Assembly (NCBI GenBank): GCA_026987195.1
Contig: JALSNC010000206.1
Coordinates: 1 to 32,550, forward strand
Direction of reading: 5' to 3'
Source of the DNA: Desulfobulbaceae bacterium
Lineage (GTDB): Bacteria; Desulfobacterota; Desulfobulbia; Desulfobulbales; Desulfobulbaceae
Length of the DNA: 32,550 bases
This document shows, piece after piece, positions 1-8,995 of the stretch; within the stretch, counting starts at the first letter, position 1, and every line of letters starts with the position of its first letter. The notes beneath the pieces were generated by a model. That model was not told the origin of the DNA. It saw only the letters and a program-made list of their open reading frames with translations, and made no database searches. The position numbers and the translations under genes were made by a program.

Positions 1-124
1 GCTCGGCACCCTTGCCCTGGGCCTGACCATGGGCCAGTTCCTCAGCTCGGCCATGGTCCTGGCCGGTATCCTGCTCTGGGGGTGGAGAACAAGGGTGATG
101 GGGCCCGGGAAGATGGAGACTTGA
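1..124 (+). CDS. lgt: C-terminal end of prolipoprotein diacylglyceryl transferase (Lgt-like), partial
   Basis: Only the last 40 codons are in the window (frame from base 2, stop TGA at 122-124). The peptide contains GLTMGQFLSSAMVLAGILLW followed by a basic tail. This matches the conserved last membrane helix of Lgt, where SMGQ..S.PM..AG is typical. Lgt is an inner-membrane enzyme that moves diacylglycerol from phosphatidylglycerol to the lipobox cysteine of prelipoproteins. The gene converges on the alginate operon. The call rests on a short segment, so it is moderately sure; another polytopic membrane protein is possible. Confidence 0.65.
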   Translation, partial: LGTLALGLTMGQFLSSAMVLAGILLWGWRTRVMGPGKMET

Positions 125-134
125 TCCTGTTCCC

Positions 135-200
135 GTGAACGTCTACAGCATTGTGGCCGGAACAACCGAGGGTTGGCCATCCCGTGAGGGGTCAGGTTAT
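135..200 (-). repeat. Family 1 repeat, short form (copy D)
   Basis: Read on the minus strand this stretch carries CCCCTCACGGGATGGCCAAC, then CCTCGG, GGCCACAATGCTGTAGACG and TTCACGGG. It matches the first ~65 bp of the 157-bp family 1 element at 10356-10512 but lacks the long hairpin half. It fills the whole gap between the lgt-like stop and the algL stop. No flanking duplication is visible. It may be a solo end left by a larger element or an internal deletion. Confidence 0.7.
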
Positions 201-1339
201 CAACGCTGAAAAGGAGCATAGAGCCGGGTCAGGTTACCGCCCAGCCGGGTGGAGACCATCTTCCCGTATTCACCGACCAGCCTGTGTACTGCCGGGTCGG
301 CATGAAAGACGGTGCCATAGGGCAGCAGCCATGCCAGGGAGTATGGGGTACGGAGGCTGTCGACCTCCTGGGGACTGGAGGTGACCTCGGCAAAGATTGC
401 CGGATTCCCGATGCCTTCCACCACCCGGTCGACCAGACGACGGTAACCGGCCGTTTCCCCGGCCTGGAGATGCATGCCGTTGGCCTCGCCAAAGACGAGG
501 ATCATGGTCAGGGGCTGCAGGGCGTAGTTATGGTACAGCAGGGCCCGCGTCCGGCGCCGGAGCTCGTTGGGCAGATAGCCCTGGTCCGTCACCTGTTCAT
601 TGACCGCGATGCGCAGCCGGTTCCAGGCCCAGACAAAGAGATCCCTGCGGTCGAGCACCACGCTGGCGGCCATCACGGCCCAGCCCGCCCAGTAGTCATG
701 GTTGTTGATATGCTTGAGATCGCGGCCGCTGTAGTCCTGCCGCACCGTCTCGGCCAGCCGGGTGAACCATGCCTCCACCGCTCTCACCTGCCGCGGATGG
801 CCGGTCATCTCCTCCGGTGCCGCCAGGCTGACCTGCAGCCATGCCGAGGCTGTGGCAGCCAGCAGCCACTTGCGGCTGGCCATGCCGATCTCGTTACATT
901 CCGTGTTCAGCAGCGCATCTGCAGCGGCCCAGGAGCTGACCTGCTCGAGAAAACATTCCAGGACACGGGGATCGCCGTCTGCCTCGACATACCGGTCCGC
1001 CAGGCTGGAAACCGTCTTCTCAAAATTTCGCAGGATCCCGGCGAGACGCTCATACTCGGCGCTGGCCTCCGGGTTGATCCTGTCCCGCGCCCGGTCACTG
1101 CCCCTGTACTTGCTGGGAAAGACCAGGGAGCCGGTATAGGGCGGCAGCAGGGCCGGACAGGCAAAGGTTGATGGTTGCGTGCCCGCCGGCGGCCGGTAAT
1201 AGCCCGCCGGCGCATGGAGCGGGCCTGCGGGCTGATCGGCTTCGAGCATGTACCGGGCCGGCATCTGCGGGGCTGCCGCCGGCTTCTCCGGGCAGAGAAG
1301 AAAAAAGAACAGGAGCAGAAAACAGCAGATCGGTTGCAT
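200..1339 (-). CDS. algL: Alginate lyase AlgL (polysaccharide lyase family 5)
   Basis: A 379-residue protein with a signal peptide (MQPICCFLLLFFFLLC...). The family core is clear: NNHDYWAGWAVMAASV, then GYLPNELRRRTRALLYHNYA and a late LGGNLTRLY, as in Pseudomonas AlgL. The NNH and RR...YHN segments are the known active-site regions of PL5 lyases. AlgL acts in the periplasm, cutting alginate by beta-elimination. In Pseudomonas it clears polymer that leaks from the export complex. Here it is the last gene of the operon, 30 bp after algX, and ends beside repeat copy D. In Pseudomonas algL lies between algX and algI, so its place here is rearranged. Confidence 0.95.
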   Translation of the reverse strand: MQPICCFLLLFFFLLCPEKPAAAPQMPARYMLEADQPAGPLHAPAGYYRPPAGTQPSTFACPALLPPYTGSLVFPSKYRGSDRARDRINPEASAEYERLAGILRNFEKTVSSLADRYVEADGDPRVLECFLEQVSSWAAADALLNTECNEIGMASRKWLLAATASAWLQVSLAAPEEMTGHPRQVRAVEAWFTRLAETVRQDYSGRDLKHINNHDYWAGWAVMAASVVLDRRDLFVWAWNRLRIAVNEQVTDQGYLPNELRRRTRALLYHNYALQPLTMILVFGEANGMHLQAGETAGYRRLVDRVVEGIGNPAIFAEVTSSPQEVDSLRTPYSLAWLLPYGTVFHADPAVHRLVGEYGKMVSTRLGGNLTRLYAPFQR

Positions 1340-1369
1340 GGGGGCCTCGTTATCTGTTCAGATGCTGTT

Positions 1370-2803
1370 TCAGTGGTGGTCATCGCGCTTCCGGCGCCCC
1401 TGTTCACGGCAGATGGCAGCGGTGACCCGGAGTCCGTCCGCGAGACCGGGGGGCAGCTCCACGTCCATGGCGAGAAAGGTGGCCTGTTCCAGGCCGGGCT
1501 GGTGCCGGTTCAGTTCAAAGGTGAAGCGGCCGCCGAGATCGACGTTCCTGCTGTGGCGGATCGTCACCTTTTCCCGGCGGCCGTTCATGTACCAGAGCCG
1601 CGCGTCCAGCCGGTTCACGGCCGGATCGCTGAAGCGCAGGTCAATGATGTAGTCCCGGCCGGTGATGGGCAGGATCGTGCCGCCGCCGTTGAACAGGATC
1701 TCGTTGCTCCCGGGATGCAGGCTGACGCTGCGCCGCAGGAGCGGCTGCTGCCGGTCGCCGCAACCGTTTTCCAGCAGGGCCAGGGCCTGTTCGACGAACA
1801 TGGCTTTCTGGAGAGGATAATAACCCGGCACCTCCCAGACAAGGAAGGCCGGCGGCTCCCGGCGGAAGTCCTCCGATGCCAGGTACTGCAGCAGGGCACC
1901 GTCAAAACCGGCCCCGGCTATGCCGTTGTTGAGGACATCCGCCTCCAGGTACTGGCGCAGGAACCCGGCAAAGTTGTAGTTGTAGGCGCTCCTGCTGAAG
2001 CTGGTCCCCACCAGGACCACCTGCGGTTCTCCCCCGTCGTCCAGCAGCAGGTCCTCGTCGCTGCCCGCAGCGGTGGTGGCGTATTCGTCGACGTACTGGA
2101 GAGGATAGTCCTGGCCGCAGATCTGCAGGGCCGCCCTCTGCAGGGTGCCGTACTTTTCCAGCAGCCCCGTGCGCCGGGTGATGAACTTCCTGTGATCCAG
2201 CTCCTGCCAGGCCGGCTGCCGCCGTATCGCCTCCGCCACCAGGCGGGCGGTTCGGCGGGCGCCATGGGGGGTCCAGTGGTGATCGCGCCGGAAATAGAAC
2301 GCATTTTCCTCCTGTTCCGCGAGCAGGGCAGTCAGGTCGGGCACCAGGATGCCCTGCTGCCGCAACCGATCGAGGACCTCGGCATAACTGGCGGCAGCAG
2401 CGGTAAAATCGTAAGTGCAGTCCAGGAGCCTGTCCGGATGGACCAGCCCCCTGGTCGGCAGGTAGACAAGCACAAGCTGCACGCCTTTCTTTTTCAGCGC
2501 TTCGGCAAGACGGCCCAGATCCGCATATCCGCGATCGTCGGGCCCGAACGACTCCAGCAGCTCCTGATCGGTCCGGAACAGCCAGCCGTCCCTGCCCTGC
2601 ACCAGGCGGGAGAACATCCTGAGGAAACCGGTATTGTAGACCTTCGGGTCCGCGGCCCGGGCACAGAGCGGTGGCGCCGGATCAATCCGATAGACCGGCG
2701 GCCTCACCGGCCCTGCCTCTTCCGCCCGGCACAGGCCGCACAGCAACAGGAACATGGCCGCCAGCAAACCGGCCCGCCCGCAGGGACAATGGCCTCGTCT
2801 CAT
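1370..2803 (-). CDS. algX: Alginate O-acetyltransferase AlgX (SGNH-like domain plus C-terminal carbohydrate-binding module)
   Basis: 477 residues with an N-terminal signal segment (about 1-27), close to the 474 of P. aeruginosa AlgX. The SGNH-like catalytic motifs are present: D174 and H176 in RRDHHWTPHG, the same residue numbers as in P. aeruginosa, and the nucleophile serine in VLVGTSFSR near 268. The last ~130 residues fit the carbohydrate-binding module, which separates AlgX from AlgJ. AlgX acetylates alginate in the periplasm as part of the AlgI-J-F-X route and the export complex. Its start overlaps the algF stop by one base (TGATG), indicating translational coupling. Confidence 0.94.
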   Translation of the reverse strand: MRRGHCPCGRAGLLAAMFLLLCGLCRAEEAGPVRPPVYRIDPAPPLCARAADPKVYNTGFLRMFSRLVQGRDGWLFRTDQELLESFGPDDRGYADLGRLAEALKKKGVQLVLVYLPTRGLVHPDRLLDCTYDFTAAAASYAEVLDRLRQQGILVPDLTALLAEQEENAFYFRRDHHWTPHGARRTARLVAEAIRRQPAWQELDHRKFITRRTGLLEKYGTLQRAALQICGQDYPLQYVDEYATTAAGSDEDLLLDDGGEPQVVLVGTSFSRSAYNYNFAGFLRQYLEADVLNNGIAGAGFDGALLQYLASEDFRREPPAFLVWEVPGYYPLQKAMFVEQALALLENGCGDRQQPLLRRSVSLHPGSNEILFNGGGTILPITGRDYIIDLRFSDPAVNRLDARLWYMNGRREKVTIRHSRNVDLGGRFTFELNRHQPGLEQATFLAMDVELPPGLADGLRVTAAICREQGRRKRDDHH

Positions 2804-3453
2804 CAGCCCTGTCCCCGGCGGACGCTGTTCTCCACCCAGACCACCACCGGCGCGTTCCGGTCTCCGCAGACGAAAAGGCTGAACATCCTGCCCCGTTCCA
2901 GTGTGACCTGCGGCGCCCTGGCAAGCAGGATTTCGCCGTCATAGACATCCAGTTCCACCTGCACCGGGTTGACCCCGCGGGCAGCGCTGGTCATGGTGGC
3001 GGTCTGCCGGAACACCGTCCGCTTCTTCCTGCCGGTCTTCACCGACAGGTGGTCACTGCCGCTCAGATTGTAGAACACAAGCCACGCCTTTTTCCGGTCC
3101 CTGAAGACTGGATCCTCGACCAGGGCCAGCCGATCCGGCAGCAGGACGGCGGTATAGGAACGGTCTGCGGCCAGGGTCATGGTCAGGGTGTGACCGTCCG
3201 CCCGCAGGGTTTTTTTGCCCGGGACGAGAAACCCGTAGGCAGAGGCTCCATAGGCCCTGTCCGCGCGCAGGACCAGTTCGCCCAGCCGGGCCTCCACCCC
3301 GGCAGAGGCCGTGGCGTTGAACAGCCGGACAAAGGCGGATCCGGCCGGAGCTCGGGGACCGTAGAGGGCCTCTTCTCCGGCACGGCAACCATTTCCCGGG
3401 ATAAGGGAAAGCAACAGGACAACACAACAGAAACAGGCGGAAAGCTTCTTCAT
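2803..3453 (-). CDS. algF: Alginate O-acetylation accessory protein AlgF
   Basis: 216 residues from the ATG at 3453, the same length as Pseudomonas AlgF. A GTG one codon upstream would also be open, but the ATG gives a TGATG one-base overlap with algJ, the same arrangement as at the algF/algX junction. There is a signal peptide (MKKLSACFCCVVLLLSL), and the mature start ALYGPRAPAGSAFVRLFNA is typical of the family. AlgF is a periplasmic protein required for alginate acetylation, thought to pass acetyl groups between AlgI/AlgJ and AlgX. No catalytic motif is visible. Confidence 0.93.
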   Translation of the reverse strand: MKKLSACFCCVVLLLSLIPGNGCRAGEEALYGPRAPAGSAFVRLFNATASAGVEARLGELVLRADRAYGASAYGFLVPGKKTLRADGHTLTMTLAADRSYTAVLLPDRLALVEDPVFRDRKKAWLVFYNLSGSDHLSVKTGRKKRTVFRQTATMTSAARGVNPVQVELDVYDGEILLARAPQVTLERGRMFSLFVCGDRNAPVVVWVENSVRRGQG

Positions 3454-4589
3454 CACAGACTCCTTGGTTCAAGGGAAAGAAAGGGGATCATCGCTCCCGG
3501 CCCCGGCCGCCGCTCCCCGCCGACACCGCCTGCCGGCATGGGCAGGTAGCGCTCGGGGAACTCCCAGAGCACCAGTGCAGGCGGCATGTCCGCAAAATCA
3601 TCGGAGCGCAGGTAACGCAGCATCGGTTCCACGGGTCCCTCTCCCTTTTCGGCGTAATTGACCAGGTCACGCCTCAGCTCCCTGCGCAGGGCACCGGCGA
3701 AATTCCAGCGCGGATCGGCGCTGTAGCTGGTGCCGACCAGTGCCACGGCCACCGGTTGCGGGCCGGCGAGCAGCAGGTCATCGGCGTCGTCGCTGCGGTG
3801 CCGCGTCTTCCGTTCCACCAGGATATCGGCCGGCGGCAGGAGGAAGGAACACCAGGGATCCAGGGGAAGATAGGCGAGAAGATCCCCTGCATGGGACCGG
3901 GGGGCAAGACGCTCGGTCACATACTGCTGCCGACCCGGCGGCAGCAGACGGTTGCGGCGGATGACCTCTGCCAGGGCATGGGCGGCCACCTCGGCACCAT
4001 AGGGTGTCCAGTGGGTATCGGTACGGAAAAAGACCTGTCCTCCGGTCCGGCCGGCCGAGAGGGCAACACGCAGATCAGGCGCCGGTATGGCTGCCCGCCG
4101 CAGCATGGCCAGCAGACGGTCATACATCCGGACCTGGACCGGCGCCGGCCTGCGGCCGGCCACATACTCCGGGTAGATCCTGGCCTTGGCCGGCACCACT
4201 GCCATCACCAGGCGGATATGACGCCGGCCGAGGAGATCCGCCACCCTGGCGATGGTCTCCAGGTTGACACCGATCCGGCTGTCGGCCTGGGGATAGGTTC
4301 TGAACTCCTCGTCCGTGTACAGCCAGCCCTGCCGGCCGACGACCACGCCGGGTCTGCCCTCGGCAAAGAGGACATAGGCGATGGCGGCCCAGACATTGGT
4401 ACCCAGGGTGCGGGCGGGGAACGAGCGGTCATAATACTGCTCAAAGACATGGGAGACCACACCATCCATGATCCGGGCACGGGAGGGGACGGAGAAGGAG
4501 GCCAGGCTTCGCAGCGACGGCAGGGACAGGGACAGCAGCATGGAGAGAAAGAGCAGGGAATAGAGGAGATGAAAGCGCCGGCTGGACAT
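3453..4589 (-). CDS. algJ: Alginate O-acetyltransferase AlgJ
   Basis: 378 residues starting at MSSRRFHLLYSLLFLSM, an N-terminal membrane anchor or signal segment. The SGNH-type motifs are present: D191 and H193 in FRTDTHWTPYG and S288 in LVGTSYS. These are almost the same numbers as in P. aeruginosa AlgJ (D190, H192, S288). It takes part in moving acetyl groups from the membrane protein AlgI into the periplasm for alginate acetylation. The start at 4589 was chosen because it follows the algI stop by 14 bp and gives a signal segment at residue 1. The frame stays open far upstream, but that part lies over algI and is not coding. Confidence 0.93.
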   Translation of the reverse strand: MSSRRFHLLYSLLFLSMLLSLSLPSLRSLASFSVPSRARIMDGVVSHVFEQYYDRSFPARTLGTNVWAAIAYVLFAEGRPGVVVGRQGWLYTDEEFRTYPQADSRIGVNLETIARVADLLGRRHIRLVMAVVPAKARIYPEYVAGRRPAPVQVRMYDRLLAMLRRAAIPAPDLRVALSAGRTGGQVFFRTDTHWTPYGAEVAAHALAEVIRRNRLLPPGRQQYVTERLAPRSHAGDLLAYLPLDPWCSFLLPPADILVERKTRHRSDDADDLLLAGPQPVAVALVGTSYSADPRWNFAGALRRELRRDLVNYAEKGEGPVEPMLRYLRSDDFADMPPALVLWEFPERYLPMPAGGVGGERRPGPGAMIPFLSLEPRSL

Positions 4590-4603
4590 GGTGATACCTG
4601 GCC

Positions 4604-6031
4604 TCAGAACTGGAAGTAGAGAAAAGGTGAATAACTCTGCGCCGACAGTTTCAGGATCGACAGCCAGAACAGGGGCAGGAGAAGGATGGCGGCTGCATGG
4701 CGCAGAGCGGTCCGGCGGGGCAGACAGGGCAGGCGGGCGAGATCGATCCGCTGCCAGCAGCCGCCTGCCAGGATGAGGACCCAGGCAAGGAACAGAGTCG
4801 CCACCTGGAGACCGGTGATCTCCTCCCGGTAGAGCAGGCTCAGTCCCCTGCCGTCCGGGACAAACATGGCACCAAGCATGGTGCCCGCTGCACCCAGGTC
4901 TCCGGATCGGAACAGGACCCAGCCCACCAGGATCAGCAGGTTGGTGAAGGCGAGGCGGAAGGGACGGATGCGCCGCTTCTCCCGGATCGCGGTGCCGGTG
5001 GCCCGCTCCAGGGCCAGCCACAGGCCGTGCCAGGCGCCCCAGACCACGAAGGTCCAGTTGGCGCCATGCCAGAGACCACCCAGCAGCATGGTCAGGAACA
5101 GGTTGCGGCAGGTACGCACCAGGCTGCCCCTGTTGCCGCCCAGGGGTATGTAGAGATAATCGCGCAGCCAGGTGGAGAGGCTGATGTGCCAGCGCTGCCA
5201 GAACTCGGAGATGGAGTGGCTGAAATAGGGCTGGTTGAAATTTTCCACGAACCGGAACCCCATCATCAGGCCCAGGCCGATGGCCATGTCGCTGTAGCCG
5301 GAAAAGTCGAAATAGAGCTGGGCGCTGTAGGCCAGGGTCCCCAGCCAGGTGTCGGCCGTACCGGGTTGCGCCAGGGCAAAGGCGTGATCGGCCAGGGGCG
5401 CCAGGGTATCGGCGATGCATACCTTCCTGACAAATCCCTGCATGAACCGCGCCGCCCCCTCGGAGAACTTCTCCACGCTGTGGGTCCGCTGCCGGAACTG
5501 GCCCGCCAGGTCCTTGTAGCGGAGAACAGGGCCGGCGATCAGTTGCGGAAACAGGGCGATAAAGGCGGCAAAATCGACGAAACGGCGCGTGGAGGAGGTA
5601 TCGCCACGGTAAACGTCCACCAGGTAGCTGATGGCCTGGAAGATATAGAAGGAGATACCGATGGGAAGGATGATCTCCAGGCTGCCCAGGGACTGCAGGC
5701 CCATGGAGAGCAGAAGCCGGTTGAGGCTGGCCACGCCGAACCCGGCATACTTGAAGCAGCCCAGGATGGCGAGATCCACGCCGATGCCGGCGACCACCCA
5801 GCGGCGGGCGCCCCGGCTGCGGCTGCCTTGCGCCTCGATCATCCGGCCGGCCAGGTAGTTCCAGAGTGTCACCCCGGCAAAGAGGAACAGGAAATCCACC
5901 CGCCACCAGCCATAGAAGATACAGGAGCCGATGAGGATGGTCCAGGAACGGTACCTGGAGGGTGTCAGGTAGTAGGCCAGGAGATAGGCCGGCAGGAAGA
6001 GGAAGAGAAAGACGTTGGACGAAAATACCAT
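4604..6031 (-). CDS. algI: MBOAT acyltransferase AlgI for alginate acetylation
   Basis: 475 residues, a polytopic inner-membrane protein of the membrane-bound O-acyltransferase family. The MBOAT histidine is H322 in GGLWHGANWTFVVWG, the same number as the essential H322 of P. aeruginosa AlgI. H282 in WQRWHISLSTW is also kept. N-terminal MVFSSNVFLFLFLPAYLLAY is typical. It is thought to move an acetyl group across the membrane for AlgJ and AlgX. Pseudomonas AlgI has 520 residues, so the C-terminus is somewhat shorter here. It lies between algG (20 bp upstream) and algJ. Confidence 0.95.
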   Translation of the reverse strand: MVFSSNVFLFLFLPAYLLAYYLTPSRYRSWTILIGSCIFYGWWRVDFLFLFAGVTLWNYLAGRMIEAQGSRSRGARRWVVAGIGVDLAILGCFKYAGFGVASLNRLLLSMGLQSLGSLEIILPIGISFYIFQAISYLVDVYRGDTSSTRRFVDFAAFIALFPQLIAGPVLRYKDLAGQFRQRTHSVEKFSEGAARFMQGFVRKVCIADTLAPLADHAFALAQPGTADTWLGTLAYSAQLYFDFSGYSDMAIGLGLMMGFRFVENFNQPYFSHSISEFWQRWHISLSTWLRDYLYIPLGGNRGSLVRTCRNLFLTMLLGGLWHGANWTFVVWGAWHGLWLALERATGTAIREKRRIRPFRLAFTNLLILVGWVLFRSGDLGAAGTMLGAMFVPDGRGLSLLYREEITGLQVATLFLAWVLILAGGCWQRIDLARLPCLPRRTALRHAAAILLLPLFWLSILKLSAQSYSPFLYFQF

Positions 6032-6051
6032 GGCTGCGCTCGGCTGAATAC

Positions 6052-7599
6052 TCAGGGTTGCGGTGCGCCGGCCGGCACGGGTTCGATGGCCACGGCCCTG
6101 CCCGCGACCAGCAGGGAGATGATCTTTTCCTGCCAGGCCTGGAGGACGCCGGTGAACCGTATCCCGTTCCGGCCGCGCGGATAGGCCATGCTGACCCGGT
6201 ACAGGGTGGCGCGCAGGGGGTTGTCGATCTTGAGGGGACCGTGCCGGTTGTCGGCCAGCACGCCTCCCTGGAGGACGAAAGAGAGCTTCTGAAAATGGGG
6301 ATCCCTGACCAGGTCGCGGCCGGTGGCGGACAGATCCCTGACCATGCCGGCGACACCGTAGCGCCGGTTGCGCAGGACGATATTGTCGCGGAGATCCAGA
6401 TCGACGCTGTTGCGCAGCATGATGCCGTGACGCCGGTTGTCCAGGATCACGTTGCCGCTGAGGATGTTGTTGTCACTCTCGTAGATGGCGATGCCGTCAC
6501 CGCCGTTGCCGTAGATGAGATTACCGGCCACCACGTTTCCGGTGCAGTTCCTGTCCAGCAGTATGCCGGACAGGCCGTTGTCGAAACAGCGGTTGTCAAA
6601 TATCCAGGAGTCCTGCACATCCCGGGACATGACAATCCCGTGTTTGTGCCGCGAGGCATGGACCCTGTTGCCCGCGATGATCAGGCGCCGCGACCGGTCG
6701 TGGGGATCGATGCCGTAGACGATGTTGTCGTGGTAGTCGTTGCGCAGGATCACCACGTCGTCGGCCTCGTAGCAGTAGAAACCATAGTAGATATCGGTGA
6801 ACTCGGAATCGATGAGCCAGCCCGAGGGCCGGTGGTGACCACTGCTGCCGTCATCCCGGTTGTACTGGCTGAGGGTGATGCCGTAGGACTTGCTCCGGTG
6901 ATAGCCCAGGCTGGCCACCCGCGAGGCGGCGATATAGGTCTCCGAGTCGCCCCAGGCCGTGATAAAGGGCCGGAAATCGTCCCTGCCGGCATAGGTGGCC
7001 GGGCTGTTTTTCATCTCGTCCCAGCCCGTGACCCGGGTGCGGATGAGGAACATGCGGCCGCCATTGACGAGAAAGGCGCCCCGCTGCAGCGAGAGCCGCA
7101 GTTCGCGAACGCGATCGTCCACCAGCAGGGTCGCTCCCGGTCCGATCACCAGGGGCAGGCGACAGATGTAGATGCCGGGCCCGCTCTCCGCGAACAGCTC
7201 CGGGCCGAGCCGGGAGGCGAGCAGGGCCGGAGTGGCGAGACCGTCCCGGAGGAAGATGGCCCTGGGAAACGAGCGCTGCCGACGGGCCCATTCCCGGATC
7301 CTCTCGCTGCGGCCGGCGGTGAAGTCCTCAAGGGCGGGCTGACGCCGCATGCGCTCCAGACTGATCTTCGCCTGTGGTCCCCGGCCGACGCGTTCCTCCA
7401 CCGCGGCAACGGTGTAGCCGTCCAGGGCGGGCAGGGCAACCTGCTGCCGCGCCAGCCAGCCGGCCGGGATCTCCACGGCCCGGTAGGTGGTCCATGTGGC
7501 GGCCCCTGCCGCCGGCCGGGGAACGACACTGACAAGTGCCAGCATGAGCCCGAGGGCCACGGTCAGCAGAGGAGCGGGTTGTCTTTTCAGTTGCAGCAT
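6052..7599 (-). CDS. algG: Mannuronan C5-epimerase AlgG
   Basis: 515 residues from the ATG at 7599, which begins a clear signal peptide (MLQLKRQPAPLLTVALGLML). The frame is open further upstream, but that would run into algE. The C-terminal half is a right-handed parallel beta-helix with repeated N..I..N/G..GI turns. The epimerase signature DPHD lies at residues 298-301 (IVYGIDPHDRS). AlgG converts D-mannuronate to L-guluronate in the polymer in the periplasm and belongs to the export scaffold. It starts 7 bp after the algE stop, so it is probably coupled. The Shine-Dalgarno match is weak. Confidence 0.94.
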   Translation of the reverse strand: MLQLKRQPAPLLTVALGLMLALVSVVPRPAAGAATWTTYRAVEIPAGWLARQQVALPALDGYTVAAVEERVGRGPQAKISLERMRRQPALEDFTAGRSERIREWARRQRSFPRAIFLRDGLATPALLASRLGPELFAESGPGIYICRLPLVIGPGATLLVDDRVRELRLSLQRGAFLVNGGRMFLIRTRVTGWDEMKNSPATYAGRDDFRPFITAWGDSETYIAASRVASLGYHRSKSYGITLSQYNRDDGSSGHHRPSGWLIDSEFTDIYYGFYCYEADDVVILRNDYHDNIVYGIDPHDRSRRLIIAGNRVHASRHKHGIVMSRDVQDSWIFDNRCFDNGLSGILLDRNCTGNVVAGNLIYGNGGDGIAIYESDNNILSGNVILDNRRHGIMLRNSVDLDLRDNIVLRNRRYGVAGMVRDLSATGRDLVRDPHFQKLSFVLQGGVLADNRHGPLKIDNPLRATLYRVSMAYPRGRNGIRFTGVLQAWQEKIISLLVAGRAVAIEPVPAGAPQP

Positions 7600-7606
7600 G
7601 ACCGGG

Positions 7607-8995
7607 TCAGAAGTCGAGAAAAAAATCCAGGGTAAGGCGATAGAAGAGCGAGTCTTCATCCTCACCGTATGCCGCTCCCGCCAGAAGCATGGAGCTGCGC
7701 AGGCGCAGGTAGCCGCGGCCCTGGATGCCATGCCACCGCAGGGTGTCCAGGTAGCGGGTCAGACAGATGTCCAGTTCCCGGCCGATATCGCCGTTGCCGG
7801 GCACCACGCTGCCGGGCAGGAGGTCGGATCCGTAGGGCCCGTCAGGATCGTCGAGCCGCACGTCCTCGACCAGAACAACACCCTCGTACCGTTCATCGGG
7901 CCGGACCGTGGCGAACAGGGTGGCGACACGGAGATTGCTGAATTCCGGCCGCAGGAAATCACCAAACCTGTAAATGCGGCTGCGGCTGCCGGCGAAACGC
8001 GACCTGTTGCTGCCCAGACCGCTGGCGGTAAAAAGACGGGAGGTTCCTCCCTCGCCACCACCGCTGGCCAGGGCCCAGGCCGCACCGACGCGCAGGGGCA
8101 GGGCCAGGGGGAGTTGCCAGGATGCGCCGAGATCCACGGCCCAGGCATCCACATCCACCCGGGTACTGCCCAGGACCATATCGTTGTCCACCAGCAGATC
8201 CTCGCGGCTGCCGCTCAACCCCATCAGGGTCAACCAGTAGGCCGCCGGGCCCGCGGGCCCGCGGTCAGCGGATTCCGCCCGCAGGCCGTACCAGAGGAAA
8301 TCTCTCCTCGTGCGCCGGCCGCCGGCATCGATGCCCTGGCCGCTGCCGGCCAGACGCTCCCCATCCCTCTGGTACATGACAAAACCGGCCAGCCAGTGCC
8401 CCGGCTGCCACTGCCAGCCCAGATTGCCATAGAGGTTGAACCGGCCCCTGTCCTCATCCTCCAGGTGCCAGCTGTCGGTACGCCAGCCGGCAAAACGGCG
8501 GGCGGCAAACAGATCGGCGCGCAGGAGGGTGGTATCGAAACGCCAGGCCGCGGCCTCGATATCAGTATCAAGGAAGATGCCGTCCCTGTTGCGCAGGCGC
8601 TGGCGGCCAATACGCAGAGACTCCCCCGGGTAGGGGGTCAGGCCGTCATAGTCCACCCAGAACTGGCGCAGACCGACGAAACCGTCGGAAACGATGTTGC
8701 CCTCCTCGCTGTCCAGCCGGGTAGTGGAGGTGGAGGCGAAGAGCTGACCCCTGGCGTAGAGGGTCCAGTGCGGTGCCACCCCGGAGCGGATCCACGGTTT
8801 GACATCCAGGTAGAGGCTCTCCCGGTCACCGGTCAGGCCGAGGCCGGGATCGGTGTCGCTCTCCACCAGGCCCGAGACCTTGATGCGGACCCCGTGGCCG
8901 GATGGCTCCACCCCCGGGTCGGTCGCCGCAGCCGCGGTAGTGACAGCCGACAGGAGGGACAGGACAATGATGGCAAGATGGCGTGCGCGGATCAC
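7607..8995 (-). CDS. algE: Outer-membrane alginate export porin AlgE
   Basis: 462 residues starting at GTG (8995), overlapping the algK stop in GTGA. Signal peptide MIRARHLAIIVLSLLSAVTTAAAA, then a series of alternating amphipathic strands ending in FYRLTLDFFLDF, a terminal aromatic strand typical of beta-barrels. Conserved family features include SLYLDVKPWIR, LRIGRQRLRNRDG and FVMYQRDG. AlgE is the 18-stranded porin through which alginate leaves the cell; the Pseudomonas protein has 490 residues. It works with AlgK and AlgX. Confidence 0.93.
   Translation of the reverse strand: MIRARHLAIIVLSLLSAVTTAAAATDPGVEPSGHGVRIKVSGLVESDTDPGLGLTGDRESLYLDVKPWIRSGVAPHWTLYARGQLFASTSTTRLDSEEGNIVSDGFVGLRQFWVDYDGLTPYPGESLRIGRQRLRNRDGIFLDTDIEAAAWRFDTTLLRADLFAARRFAGWRTDSWHLEDEDRGRFNLYGNLGWQWQPGHWLAGFVMYQRDGERLAGSGQGIDAGGRRTRRDFLWYGLRAESADRGPAGPAAYWLTLMGLSGSREDLLVDNDMVLGSTRVDVDAWAVDLGASWQLPLALPLRVGAAWALASGGGEGGTSRLFTASGLGSNRSRFAGSRSRIYRFGDFLRPEFSNLRVATLFATVRPDERYEGVVLVEDVRLDDPDGPYGSDLLPGSVVPGNGDIGRELDICLTRYLDTLRWHGIQGRGYLRLRSSMLLAGAAYGEDEDSLFYRLTLDFFLDF

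Noticed and set aside
3453-6356. A single 967-residue open frame on the minus strand
   Set aside because: Only its last 378 codons are real (algJ). The upstream part runs over algI, which is in another frame with clear MBOAT motifs, and gives low-complexity Pro/Arg/Gly-rich peptide.
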